From: Halopseudomonas pachastrellae
GTDB taxonomy: Bacteria; Pseudomonadota; Gammaproteobacteria; Pseudomonadales; Pseudomonadaceae
Assembly: GCF_900114765.1 (NCBI RefSeq)
Contig: NZ_FOUD01000013.1
Location: forward strand, 62,001 to 126,000
Direction: 5' to 3'
Length of the DNA: 64,000 bases
Made by a program: the position numbers and the translations under genes. Below, piece by piece: positions 48,565 to 56,615 of the stretch. A model generated the notes under the pieces. The model made no database searches. It was not told the origin of the DNA and was given only the letters and a program-made list of their open reading frames with translations. Each line of letters begins with the position of its first letter. Position 1 is the stretch's first letter.

Positions 48565-49206
48565 TCAAGCGCTCTGCACCCGCAGCACGCCGGTATCAAT
48601 TGCCAGATGCACCAGTTCGGTCAGCGAGCTGACGTTGAGCTTTTGTTTCAGCACGGTGAGGTTGTTGGAGACGGTCTTGCTGCTGATGCACAGGTTTTCG
48701 GCGATCTGCCGGGGCGGCACGCCGCGGGCGAGCATGACGAAGATCTCGAACTCGCGCTGGGTGACGTCGCGCAGACGCGGATCGAGGCGCTCGTCGCTGC
48801 CGGCGCAGGCCAGCTGGGTGGCGAGGTCCTGCTCTATATAACGGTGACCCTTGAGGCAGCGGCCGACCGCATCGAGCAGCACCTCGGGCGAGGCGTTTTT
48901 GGTGATATAACCCAGCGCACCGGTCGCCAGCGCCTGCCGTACCAACGGCAGTTCATCGTGCATGCTGAAGAACAGGATGCGCAGCAGCGGCCAGCGCTGG
49001 ATCAGCCGCCGGGCGGTTTCGATACCGCTGATGCCGGGCAGGCCAATATCCATCACCACCAGATCGGGCACGCGCTGCTGGGCGGCGGCGATGGCCTCCT
49101 CCCCGCTCTCGACGCCGCGTACCTCGGCCTGACCGAGCATCATCGCCAGCAGGCTGGTGTAGCCCTGGCGCACTACCGCGTGATCGTCCACCAGCAAGAT
49201 GTTCAT
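48565..49206 (-). CDS. eraR: LuxR-type response regulator, EraR-like
   Basis: A 213-residue NarL/FixJ response regulator. The receiver has acceptor Asp in LVVMDIGLPG and Lys in GYITKNAS. The C-terminal helix-turn-helix is VTQREFEIFVMLARGVPPRQIAENLCISSKTVSNNL. Its ATG overlaps the kinase stop (ATGA). The kinase-regulator pair resembles PA1979/PA1980 (EraS/EraR), which turn on ethanol dehydrogenase genes; orthology is inferred from position. Confidence 0.8.
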   Translation of the reverse strand: MNILLVDDHAVVRQGYTSLLAMMLGQAEVRGVESGEEAIAAAQQRVPDLVVMDIGLPGISGIETARRLIQRWPLLRILFFSMHDELPLVRQALATGALGYITKNASPEVLLDAVGRCLKGHRYIEQDLATQLACAGSDERLDPRLRDVTQREFEIFVMLARGVPPRQIAENLCISSKTVSNNLTVLKQKLNVSSLTELVHLAIDTGVLRVQSA

Positions 49207-50480
49207 GCTGCCTGCCTCCATGGAATGCTCAACTCCAGTATCAGCCCGCTCTGCTCGGCGCTGCGCAGTTGCAGCACCGCACCAAGGCAGCGGGCCCGTT
49301 CGTGCATCGAGTGCATGCCGATACCCCAGACGCTGCCCTGCTCCAGCCCGCAGCCATCATCTTCAATACGCACCACCAGTTGATCGCCGACGCAGCCGAG
49401 CCAGATCTGTACCTGCGTGGCGCGAGCGTGGCGGGCGACGTTGTTCAGCGCTTCCTGCACCAGCCGGTAGAGATGCGCGCGGGCATCAGGTGCCAGCTCG
49501 GGCAAGTCCGTGGTCAGCAGCAGGCGGCAGTCGATGCCGTGCTGCACCTGCCATTGTTCGGTCAGTTGGGCCAGCGCCTGCTCCAGCCCAAGGCGCTGCA
49601 GCACCACCGGGTGCAGGTCGCGCACCAGCCCACGAAACCCCTGCTGCAGGCCGTCGCAACTGGCGAGCAGTTGCTGACTCAGCTGCTCAATCTGCTCGGG
49701 CGAGGCGCTGCGGCTGTGCTGCAGCATGAAGGTCTGGGCGCGGATGCCGGTGAGGTACTGACCCAGATCGTCGTGCAGTGCGTGGGCCAGTTGCGTGCGC
49801 TCGTCTTCCTGCACACTGAGCAGCCGCTCGGTCAGGTTCTGGTTGCGCTGCTCTGCCTGCTGCAGGGCGCCGGTCATGGCGTTAAAGCGTTCGGCCAGCT
49901 GATTGAGTTCCGGTTGCTGGCTGGCGGCCAGCCGGGTGCTGAAGCGCCCTGCGGCGACATCATGCAGGCCGCCGAGCAGTTGCTGATAAGCGCGCTGGCC
50001 GCGGCCAAGCGCCCAGTGAATCGCCAGCAGCGAGACCGCCAGCGCGGCGGCAAACACCAGCAGCAGGAGCTGCACCGATTCCCAGATTTCGCCCAGCTCG
50101 TCGTGCGGGTCGGGGGTGATGTGCCACTGGGAGCCGTCGTTGAACGACAGCGTCAGCGGCGGGAAGCGTTCATCCACCGCCGGTTGCAGCCAGCTGACCA
50201 GCCAGCGCGGCACGTCTTCCGCCGTGGTTGCGGGCAGCGCCTCGCCCACGCGACTTATACGCAGGTGGCGCAGGCCGTCGAACTGATGCGGGTCGGGTGA
50301 GGTGGGGCTGCGCGACAGGCCGTCAAACAGTTGCAGCGCCAGGGCGCGGCTGGCGTGCAGCTCGCGCACCAGATCCTTTTCAGCCTGATGCAGCAGCACC
50401 AGCAGCAGGCTAAGCAACATCGCGGCGAAGGCCAGCAGCACACCCGTGTACAGGCGCGCCGCCAGCGGCAGGGTTTTCAT
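49203..50480 (-). CDS. eraS: Membrane histidine kinase, EraS-like
   Basis: A 425-residue NarX-type sensor. Two membrane helices (about 10-30 and 135-155) enclose a periplasmic domain. A HAMP-like segment, a HisKA_3 dimerisation helix with the acceptor His (LAHALHDDLGQYLTGIR) and an HATPase domain (EALNNVARHARA, DDGCGLE) follow. It presumably senses an alcohol-related signal and phosphorylates the regulator encoded next. Confidence 0.82.
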   Translation of the reverse strand: MKTLPLAARLYTGVLLAFAAMLLSLLLVLLHQAEKDLVRELHASRALALQLFDGLSRSPTSPDPHQFDGLRHLRISRVGEALPATTAEDVPRWLVSWLQPAVDERFPPLTLSFNDGSQWHITPDPHDELGEIWESVQLLLLVFAAALAVSLLAIHWALGRGQRAYQQLLGGLHDVAAGRFSTRLAASQQPELNQLAERFNAMTGALQQAEQRNQNLTERLLSVQEDERTQLAHALHDDLGQYLTGIRAQTFMLQHSRSASPEQIEQLSQQLLASCDGLQQGFRGLVRDLHPVVLQRLGLEQALAQLTEQWQVQHGIDCRLLLTTDLPELAPDARAHLYRLVQEALNNVARHARATQVQIWLGCVGDQLVVRIEDDGCGLEQGSVWGIGMHSMHERARCLGAVLQLRSAEQSGLILELSIPWRQAA

Positions 50481-50488
50481 CGGGCTGA

Positions 50489-50926
50489 TCAGCGAACGAC
50501 GAAGGTGCCCTGCATGCCCTTGCTCTCATAGCCCTTCAGATAGAAGGCATAGCGGCCGGGGATCAGCGGGGTAAAGAAAATTTCGGCCTCACCGGCCTCT
50601 TCAAATTCCAGCTCGTGCAGCACGGCGGGTTTGATTTCTACGTCACCTGCCTCGACCTTGCGCAGGTGCACGGTCTTGAAGAAGTCGGGCGCTTGGAAGG
50701 CGTATTCCTTCATACCAGAGGAGATGACCATCAGCTGATACGCCTTGCCGGTTTCCAGCTCGTATTCGCTCTGGCTCATGGCAAAGTCGCTTTCGTCATT
50801 GCCCAGCACCAGATCGGGCAACGGCGTGGTACGACGGGTCAGATCGCCCTCTGCAAACAGGCGGTCGGTACCGATCAGGCAGATCATCATGAGGCTGACA
50901 TGCAGCATGGTGCGAGTGCGCGACAT
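50489..50926 (-). CDS. Periplasmic cupredoxin-like protein
   Basis: A 145-residue exported protein (signal ending near RLFA). The mature part has a cupredoxin-type beta sandwich (YELETGKAYQLMVIS, AEIFFTPLIPGRYAFYLKGYE). The copper ligands His/Cys/Met of blue copper proteins are not in their usual pattern, so it may not bind copper. It is first in the operon with the eraS/eraR-like genes (8 bp gap) and could be their periplasmic partner. Confidence 0.7.
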   Translation of the reverse strand: MSRTRTMLHVSLMMICLIGTDRLFAEGDLTRRTTPLPDLVLGNDESDFAMSQSEYELETGKAYQLMVISSGMKEYAFQAPDFFKTVHLRKVEAGDVEIKPAVLHELEFEEAGEAEIFFTPLIPGRYAFYLKGYESKGMQGTFVVR

Positions 50927-50986
50927 GGGGGCGGTCCTTTTTTTATTGTGTTGTCGCCATGCTAAAGACCCTGCCGAGAGCCGAAA

Positions 50987-51003
50987 TACTACCTTGGTAC
51001 CGG
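50987..51003. promoter_or_regulatory. Candidate regulon operator, copy B
   Basis: TACTACCTTGGTACCGG contains the perfect dyad TACC-TT-GGTA. It lies between the divergent cupredoxin-eraSR operon and the PQQ-associated ABC operon, 61 and 77 bp from their starts. Eleven of the first seventeen positions are shared with copy C in invariant form. Confidence 0.5.
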
Positions 51004-51079
51004 GCGATTGGTACTTTCTTCATATTTCCCCGCCGGTGGGCGGTTTCTATGCTGGGGCCACAACAAAAAGGAGGCCCCG

Positions 51080-52276
51080 ATGCGCCCGCTGCTCACCCAA
51101 ACTGCATTTTTCATGCTCGCCCTGTGCGCGGCCACGTTGGTGGCCCAACGCAGCTACGCCGAGCCGCTGGAGGTGCGCATCGGCTACGTGGCCTGGGCAC
51201 CTGACCCCGGCCCGGTACTGTCGAACGTAATCCCCGAGCCGACCGACGCCGGCCTGCGCGGGGCGGAACTCGCCATCGTCGACAACAACACCACCGGCCG
51301 CTTTCTCAAGCACGACTACCAGTTGCTGACCGCCAGCGAGCCCGAGCTGAGCGCCACGCTCGACGCCGCCCGCGCCCTGCATGCCGACGGCGTGCGGCTG
51401 TTCATCGGCAACCTGCCGGCCAGCGCGCTGAGCACCCTGTCCGCCGAGTTTGGCGACAGCCTGCTGTTCAACGCCGGCAGCTACGACGACGCCCTGCGCA
51501 CCACCCAGTGCCTGCCCAACGTGCTGCACACCCTGCCCAGCCGCGCCATGCTGGCCGATGCACTGGGCCAGTTTCTGCTCAGCCGCAAACTCAAGCGCTG
51601 GCTGCTGATCAGCGGCCCGACCGAAGAGGATCAGGCCTACGCCGCCGCGCTGAAGCGCGCCGCCCAGCGCTACGGCATGCGCATCGTCGCGGAGAAGCAG
51701 TGGAGCTTTGATACCGACCTGCGCCGCGCCGCCCAGGCCGAGGTGCCACTGTTCACCCAGACCGACGAATACGACGTGGTACTGGTGGCCGACGAGCGCG
51801 GCGACTTTGGCGAATACATCCCCTACAACACCTGGTACCCGCGCCCGGTAGCCGGCACCCAGGGCCTGACCCCGGTCGGCTGGCACAAGACCATCGAAAC
51901 CTACGGCGCAGCGCAATTGCAGAAGCGCTTTGAGGCACACGCCGGGCGCTGGATGAACAGCCTGGACTTCGCTTCCTGGCTGGCCGTGCGCTCGATTGGC
52001 GCAGCCGTCACCACCCTCAACAGCACCGACGCCGACGCGATTGCCGCGCTCAGCGTCAGTGACCGGCTGCCGATGGACGGTTTCAAGGGGCGCAAGCTGA
52101 GCTACCGCACCTGGAGCGGCCAGCTGCGCCAGCCGATCGCACTGGTGCAACCACGCGCACTGGTTACGACCTCACCGCAGGACGGCTTCCTGCACCCCGG
52201 CACCGACCTGGACACCCTCGGCTACGACGAGCCCGAGAGCCAGTGCCGTATTGCCGAACACCTGAATAAGAGCTGA
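51080..52276 (+). CDS. ABC-type substrate-binding protein of the PQQ-alcohol system
   Basis: A 398-residue periplasmic protein with a signal peptide (ending near RSYA) and a branched-chain-amino-acid-binding fold. It belongs to the family tied to PQQ-dependent alcohol dehydrogenases (TIGR03863-like). AAGGAGG precedes the ATG at 51080. It opens a four-gene operon with the beta-propeller, ATPase and permease genes. Its ligand is unknown. Confidence 0.82.
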   Translation: MRPLLTQTAFFMLALCAATLVAQRSYAEPLEVRIGYVAWAPDPGPVLSNVIPEPTDAGLRGAELAIVDNNTTGRFLKHDYQLLTASEPELSATLDAARALHADGVRLFIGNLPASALSTLSAEFGDSLLFNAGSYDDALRTTQCLPNVLHTLPSRAMLADALGQFLLSRKLKRWLLISGPTEEDQAYAAALKRAAQRYGMRIVAEKQWSFDTDLRRAAQAEVPLFTQTDEYDVVLVADERGDFGEYIPYNTWYPRPVAGTQGLTPVGWHKTIETYGAAQLQKRFEAHAGRWMNSLDFASWLAVRSIGAAVTTLNSTDADAIAALSVSDRLPMDGFKGRKLSYRTWSGQLRQPIALVQPRALVTTSPQDGFLHPGTDLDTLGYDEPESQCRIAEHLNKS

Positions 52277-52287
52277 TGGAGCTGCCC

Positions 52288-53262
52288 ATGACTACCCTGC
52301 CCTTTCGCAACGCCCTGCTGGCCGCGCTGATTACCGCTGCGAGCACCACCGCTCTGGCCGAGACTGCCTACGTATCGAACGAGAAGGACAACACCATCTC
52401 GGTGATCGACATGAACACGCTGGAGGTCACCGACACGCTGGACGTTGGCATGCGCCCACGCGGCATTTTGCTGTCGAGCGACAACAGCAAGCTGTTCATC
52501 TGTGCCAGCGACTCCGACACCGTGCAGATCATGGATCTGGCAACCCGCCGCATCGTGCAGGAACTGCCCTCCGGCGCTGACCCGGAGCAATTCGCCCTGC
52601 ACCCGAACGACCGCACTCTGTACATCTCCAACGAAGACGACGCGCTGGTAACCGTGGTGGACGTGCCGACCGCCGAGGTACTCGCGCAGATCGACGTGGG
52701 CGTGGAGCCCGAAGGCATGGCGGTCAGCCCGGACGGCAAATGGGCGGTGAACACCAGCGAAACCACCAACATGCTGCACTGGATCGACACCACCACGAAC
52801 GAACTGGTCGACAACACCCTGGTTGACCAGCGCCCGCGTCACGTCGAGTTCAGCCACGACAGCAAAACCATCTGGGCCTCAGCCGAGATCGGCGGCACCG
52901 TTACTGTATTGGACGTGGATTCGCGCGAAGTGAAAAAGGTGCTGACCTTTGAGATCAAGGGCATTCACCCGGACCGAATCCAGCCGGTTGGCGTGCGCCT
53001 GACCCGCGACGGCAAATACGCCTTCGTCGCCCTTGGCCCGGCCAACCACGTGGCGGTGGTCGACGCCAACACCTTTGAAGTACTCGATTACCTGCTGGTT
53101 GGCCGCCGCGTCTGGCACATGGCGTTCAATGGCGACGAAAGTCTGCTGCTGACCACCAACGGCATCAGCGGCGATGTGTCTGTGGTCAACGTCCACGACC
53201 TGGAGGTAGTGAAGTCGATCAAAGTCGGCCGCTTCCCCTGGGGTGTGGTGGTCACGCCCTGA
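52288..53262 (+). CDS. PQQ-associated YVTN beta-propeller protein
   Basis: A 324-residue periplasmic seven-bladed propeller with a signal peptide (to STTALA). YVTN-type repeats recur about every 42 residues (VSNEKDNTISVIDMNT, ISNEDDALVTVVDVPT, and others). The family (TIGR03866-like) is found only in PQQ-alcohol regions. ATG 52288 has GGAG upstream; ATG 52276, overlapping the previous stop, is the alternative. Confidence 0.85.
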   Translation: MTTLPFRNALLAALITAASTTALAETAYVSNEKDNTISVIDMNTLEVTDTLDVGMRPRGILLSSDNSKLFICASDSDTVQIMDLATRRIVQELPSGADPEQFALHPNDRTLYISNEDDALVTVVDVPTAEVLAQIDVGVEPEGMAVSPDGKWAVNTSETTNMLHWIDTTTNELVDNTLVDQRPRHVEFSHDSKTIWASAEIGGTVTVLDVDSREVKKVLTFEIKGIHPDRIQPVGVRLTRDGKYAFVALGPANHVAVVDANTFEVLDYLLVGRRVWHMAFNGDESLLLTTNGISGDVSVVNVHDLEVVKSIKVGRFPWGVVVTP

Positions 53263-53999
53263 TGACTATCGCCGTGCAGCAGGTCAGCTTCGCCTATGGC
53301 GAGCGTGAGGCGCTCAAGCAGGTTGAGTTCAGCTGCCAGCCAGGCTGCCTGAACGCCCTGCTGGGCCCCAACGGCGCAGGCAAGTCCACGCTGGTGGCGC
53401 TGCTCAGTCGACTCTATGCACTGCAGCAAGGCGACATCCTGCTTGACGGTTTATCGATCCGCCAGCACCCACGGGCAGCGCTGCGCCAGCTCGGCGTGGT
53501 GTTTCAGCAGAGCACGCTGGATCTGGATCTGAGCGTACGCCAGAACCTGGCCTACCACGCCGCACTGCACGGGCTGTCGCGGCGCGAGGCCAGGCAACGG
53601 ATCGACGCCGAACTGGCCCGCCAGCAACTCGGCGAGCGTCAGCACGAGCGGGTGCGCGCCCTCAACGGCGGCCACCGCCGCCGGGTCGAGATCGCCCGCG
53701 CGCTGCTGCATCAGCCGCGCATTCTGCTGCTGGATGAAGCCAGCGTGGGGCTGGATCAGGCCAGCCGCCGGGCACTCAATCAGCACGTGCGCGCGCTGTG
53801 CGACGAACAGCAACTGACCGTAATCTGGACCACTCACCTGCTCGATGAGATTCTGCCAAGCGACGCGGTAGTGATGCTTAACCGTGGCCGCGTGGTCGCG
53901 CAGGGGTTGGCGCAAGAGCTGACCAACAGCGCCGAGCAGGAAAGCCTCAGCGATGCCTTCGACCGGCTCAGCCGCAGCGCCGAGGAGCCCAGCCTATGA
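53262..53999 (+). CDS. ABC transporter ATPase of the PQQ-alcohol system
   Basis: A 245-residue ABC ATPase. Walker A is GPNGAGKST, Walker B ILLLDEASVGLD. The signature is LNGGHRRR rather than LSGGQ, a divergence that may be a family trait. The start overlaps the previous stop (TGATG). It drives the permease encoded next. Confidence 0.88.
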   Translation: MTIAVQQVSFAYGEREALKQVEFSCQPGCLNALLGPNGAGKSTLVALLSRLYALQQGDILLDGLSIRQHPRAALRQLGVVFQQSTLDLDLSVRQNLAYHAALHGLSRREARQRIDAELARQQLGERQHERVRALNGGHRRRVEIARALLHQPRILLLDEASVGLDQASRRALNQHVRALCDEQQLTVIWTTHLLDEILPSDAVVMLNRGRVVAQGLAQELTNSAEQESLSDAFDRLSRSAEEPSL

Positions 54000-54787
54000 G
54001 CCTCGCCCAGTATCTGTATTGCCTGCAGGGCGTGATGCAGCGCGAGTGGCTGCGCTTCTTCCAGCAGCGCTCACGCTTTCTCAGCGCGCTGGTACGCCCG
54101 CTGCTGTGGCTCTTGGTATTTGCCGCCGGCTTTCGCGCCGCGCTCGGGGTGTCGATCATCCCGCCTTACAGCACCTACATCACCTACGAGACCTACATCC
54201 TGCCCGGCCTGTGCTGCATGATCCTGCTGTTCAACGGCATGCAGGGCTCGCTGTCGATGGTCTACGACCGGGAAATGGGCAGCATGCGCGTGCTGCTGAT
54301 GAGCCCGCTGCCGCGGCCGTTTCTGCTGCTGTGCAAGTTGCTGGCAACCGCGCTGGTGTCGCTGATTCAGGTGTACGCCTTTCTCGCGATTGCCTGGTGC
54401 TTCGACATTCGCCCGCCGCACTGGGGCCTGCTGGCCGCCGCGCCCGCGCTGCTGCTGGCGGCGCTGCTGCTCAGTTCACTGGGGCTGCTGTTGTCCAACG
54501 GGATTCGTCAGCTGGAGAACTTTGCCGGGGTGATGAACTTCGTCATCTTTCCGCTGTTCTTCCTGTCATCGGCGCTGTATCCGCTGTGGAAGATGCGCGA
54601 ATCAAGCGAGTGGCTGTATTGGCTGTGCGCACTGAACCCGTTCACCCACGCGGTGGAACTGGTGCGCTTTGCGCTGTATCAGCAGTTCAACCTGACCGCG
54701 CTGCTGGTGTGTCTGGGCTTGTGGCTGCTGTTCAGTCTGGCGGCGGTGCTGACCTTCAACCCGCAGCGGGCGGCGGTTCGGGGGTGA
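53996..54787 (+). CDS. ABC-2 type permease of the PQQ-alcohol system
   Basis: A 263-residue inner-membrane ABC-2 permease with six helices (TIGR03861-like; PedC of P. putida is similar). The export-type fold suggests efflux of a toxic alcohol or aldehyde, not import, although an importer-like binding protein lies in the operon. ATGA overlap with the ATPase. Its stop is the first base of a heptamer repeat. Confidence 0.85.
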   Translation: MSLAQYLYCLQGVMQREWLRFFQQRSRFLSALVRPLLWLLVFAAGFRAALGVSIIPPYSTYITYETYILPGLCCMILLFNGMQGSLSMVYDREMGSMRVLLMSPLPRPFLLLCKLLATALVSLIQVYAFLAIAWCFDIRPPHWGLLAAAPALLLAALLLSSLGLLLSNGIRQLENFAGVMNFVIFPLFFLSSALYPLWKMRESSEWLYWLCALNPFTHAVELVRFALYQQFNLTALLVCLGLWLLFSLAAVLTFNPQRAAVRG

Positions 54788-54842
54788 GCTGCAAGCTGCA
54801 AGCTGCAAGCTGCAAGCTGCAAGCTGCAAGCTGCAAGCTGCA
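54787..54842. repeat. Heptanucleotide tandem repeat (AGCTGCA, 8 units)
   Basis: Eight exact 7-bp units begin at the last base of the permease stop codon. A partial inverted relative (GCTTGCAGCTTGCGGC) lies at about 54950-54980, so the two could fold together. Confidence 0.95.
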
Positions 54843-54997
54843 AGCGTAATCAGGATGGGCCGAGCGAAAAGACCGTCAAGTATCTTCACGGCATCTGCGG
54901 CTGCATACTCCTGCAAGCCAGCACATGGCGCAGTTATACGCGGGTTTCGCTTGCAGCTTGCGGCTTAAAGCTTGCAGCTGCCGGGCCAAGCCCGGCC

Positions 54998-55014
54998 TAC
55001 TACTTTAGTACCGG
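54998..55014. promoter_or_regulatory. Candidate regulon operator, copy C
   Basis: TACTACTTTAGTACCGG contains the perfect dyad TACT-TT-AGTA, 119 bp upstream of erbR. It is the closest match to copy B. Confidence 0.5.
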
Positions 55015-55132
55015 TTCGTTGTGCGAATGTATCATTTGCAAGACGCCCCACCGGGGGTGTAATACCAACTGATACCACCGGGCCAGCGTTGCCCGGCATA
55101 ACCGAATACAACAAAAACAGGTTGCCCAAGCC

Positions 55133-55795
55133 ATGTACAAGATACTGATAGCTGATGATCATCCGTTGTTTCGCGAGGCCATCTGCAATGTCATCAGTAG
55201 CGGATTTCCCGGCAGCGAGCTGCTGGAAACCTGCGACCTGGATAGTGCTCTGGCCATAGCCCGGGAACAGGACGACCTGGATTTGATTCTGCTGGATCTG
55301 AACATGCCCGGCATGCACGGCCTTAACGGCCTGATCACGCTGCGCAACGAGTCGCCGTCGATTCCCGTGGTGATCGTCTCCGCCGAGGAAGACAAGCAGG
55401 TAGTGCTGCAGGCCATCACCTACGGCGCGGTCGGCTTTATCACCAAATCCTCGCCGCGCGCCCAGATGACCGAAGCGATCGAGCAGATCCTCGACGGCAA
55501 CGTCTACCTGCCCTCCGACATCATCCGCGCCAACCACACCATCACCCGCCGCAACCCCGAGGAATACCCCATCTCCCCCGAGCTGCTCTACGCCCTCACC
55601 CGCAAGCAACTGCTGGTGCTGGAACGCATGGCCAAGGGCGAGTCCAACAAACAGATCGCCTACCACCTCGACATCGCCGAAACCACGGTGAAAGCGCACG
55701 TGTCAGCGATTCTGCGCAAGTTGAATGTGCATAACCGGGTGCAGGCGATTTTGTCGGCGAGTGATGTGGATTTCAGTGCGTATTTGCGGCGCTGA
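55133..55795 (+). CDS. erbR: LuxR-type response regulator ErbR (AgmR)
   Basis: A 220-residue response regulator that begins [17 protein letters not shown], characteristic of AgmR/ErbR. The receiver Asp is in ILLDLNMPG and the helix-turn-helix in [36 protein letters not shown]. In P. aeruginosa it activates exaBC and the pqq genes. It is monocistronic here, with a possible operator copy upstream. Confidence 0.9.
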   Translation: MYKILIADDHPLFREAICNVISSGFPGSELLETCDLDSALAIAREQDDLDLILLDLNMPGMHGLNGLITLRNESPSIPVVIVSAEEDKQVVLQAITYGAVGFITKSSPRAQMTEAIEQILDGNVYLPSDIIRANHTITRRNPEEYPISPELLYALTRKQLLVLERMAKGESNKQIAYHLDIAETTVKAHVSAILRKLNVHNRVQAILSASDVDFSAYLRR

Positions 55796-56615
55796 GCGGG
55801 GCTGACTGCCCCTCCCCTTCTCCCATTCGTAGGGGCGCGGCATGCCGTGCCCGGCATCTTGCGATACATACTCGGATTTGATCATTATCTGCGTCGGCTT
55901 GGCGTCCCTGTTTCGCCTTCTCCGGCGAGCCAAGGTCGGCTGCTTGCCCAGCCCCCCTTAGCGATCCCCCGGGGCACCCGGCTACGCGGCCCTGCGGGTT
56001 CGCTGCGTTGCTCGGTCTGACGGGGGGCGGCAGAACTCGGCTCTGCGAGCCTCAGACATGCTGCCGCCCTTCTTCCCGCCAGCCCTGCGCTACTCGCCCG
56101 CGTAAACGGGAACTGGGGCCGTGCGCACTCGCCCCTCTTCTCCGTAATCAAATCCACACACACGGGACGGTCGAGCTCCCGCTCGACCAGCGAACAGCCG
56201 TGCAACGTCATGGCCGAGTTGGAACTCGGCTTTCTTGGAACGGAAAACCTACCAACGAGGATGAAGTGCGCACGGCCAAAAACCCCCCTTCAAGCTGTCG
56301 AGTAACGCAGGGGACGAGCGATCAGCGGGGCGGACTGTCTGAGGAGCGAAGCGACGAGTTTCCGCCACGCCGCTTGGCACCGAGTAACGCAGAGAAGCCG
56401 AAGGCCAGCTTGGCGGGGCCCAAGCTGGTCGCGACCTTTCTTTTGGTTACGGCTCGATGGCCACACAAAGAAAAGTGACTCGCCAGAAAGGCGAAAGGAA
56501 TCTCGATGAATGCGAGGAAGTGAGCCTGAAATACCAAAGCCGAACACGCATATCGAAGAGACCAAAAAACCAGCAAAGGGCACGATTTGCTGTATTTATC
56601 AGGGCGACCCAAAGA
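55796..56615. repeat. Repeat-filled gap between erbR and the hybrid kinase
   Basis: No gene is supported. Contents are a CGCGGCATGCCGTGCCC palindrome (about 55838), a minus-strand copy of the dispersed repeat (55920-56125), and a segment with GTTGGAACTCGGC (56218) that also occurs near 60585. A block with CAAAGAAAAGTGACTCGCC at 56464 is a well-known type of pseudomonad intergenic repeat. All frames here read the repeats. Confidence 0.75.

Noticed and set aside
53953-54849. 298-residue ORF ending in repeated SCKLQAA
   Set aside because: Shadow frame over the permease gene; the repeated tail is the heptamer repeat.
56008-56478. 156-residue ORF in the repeat gap
   Set aside because: Encoded by dispersed intergenic repeats with no ribosome site.
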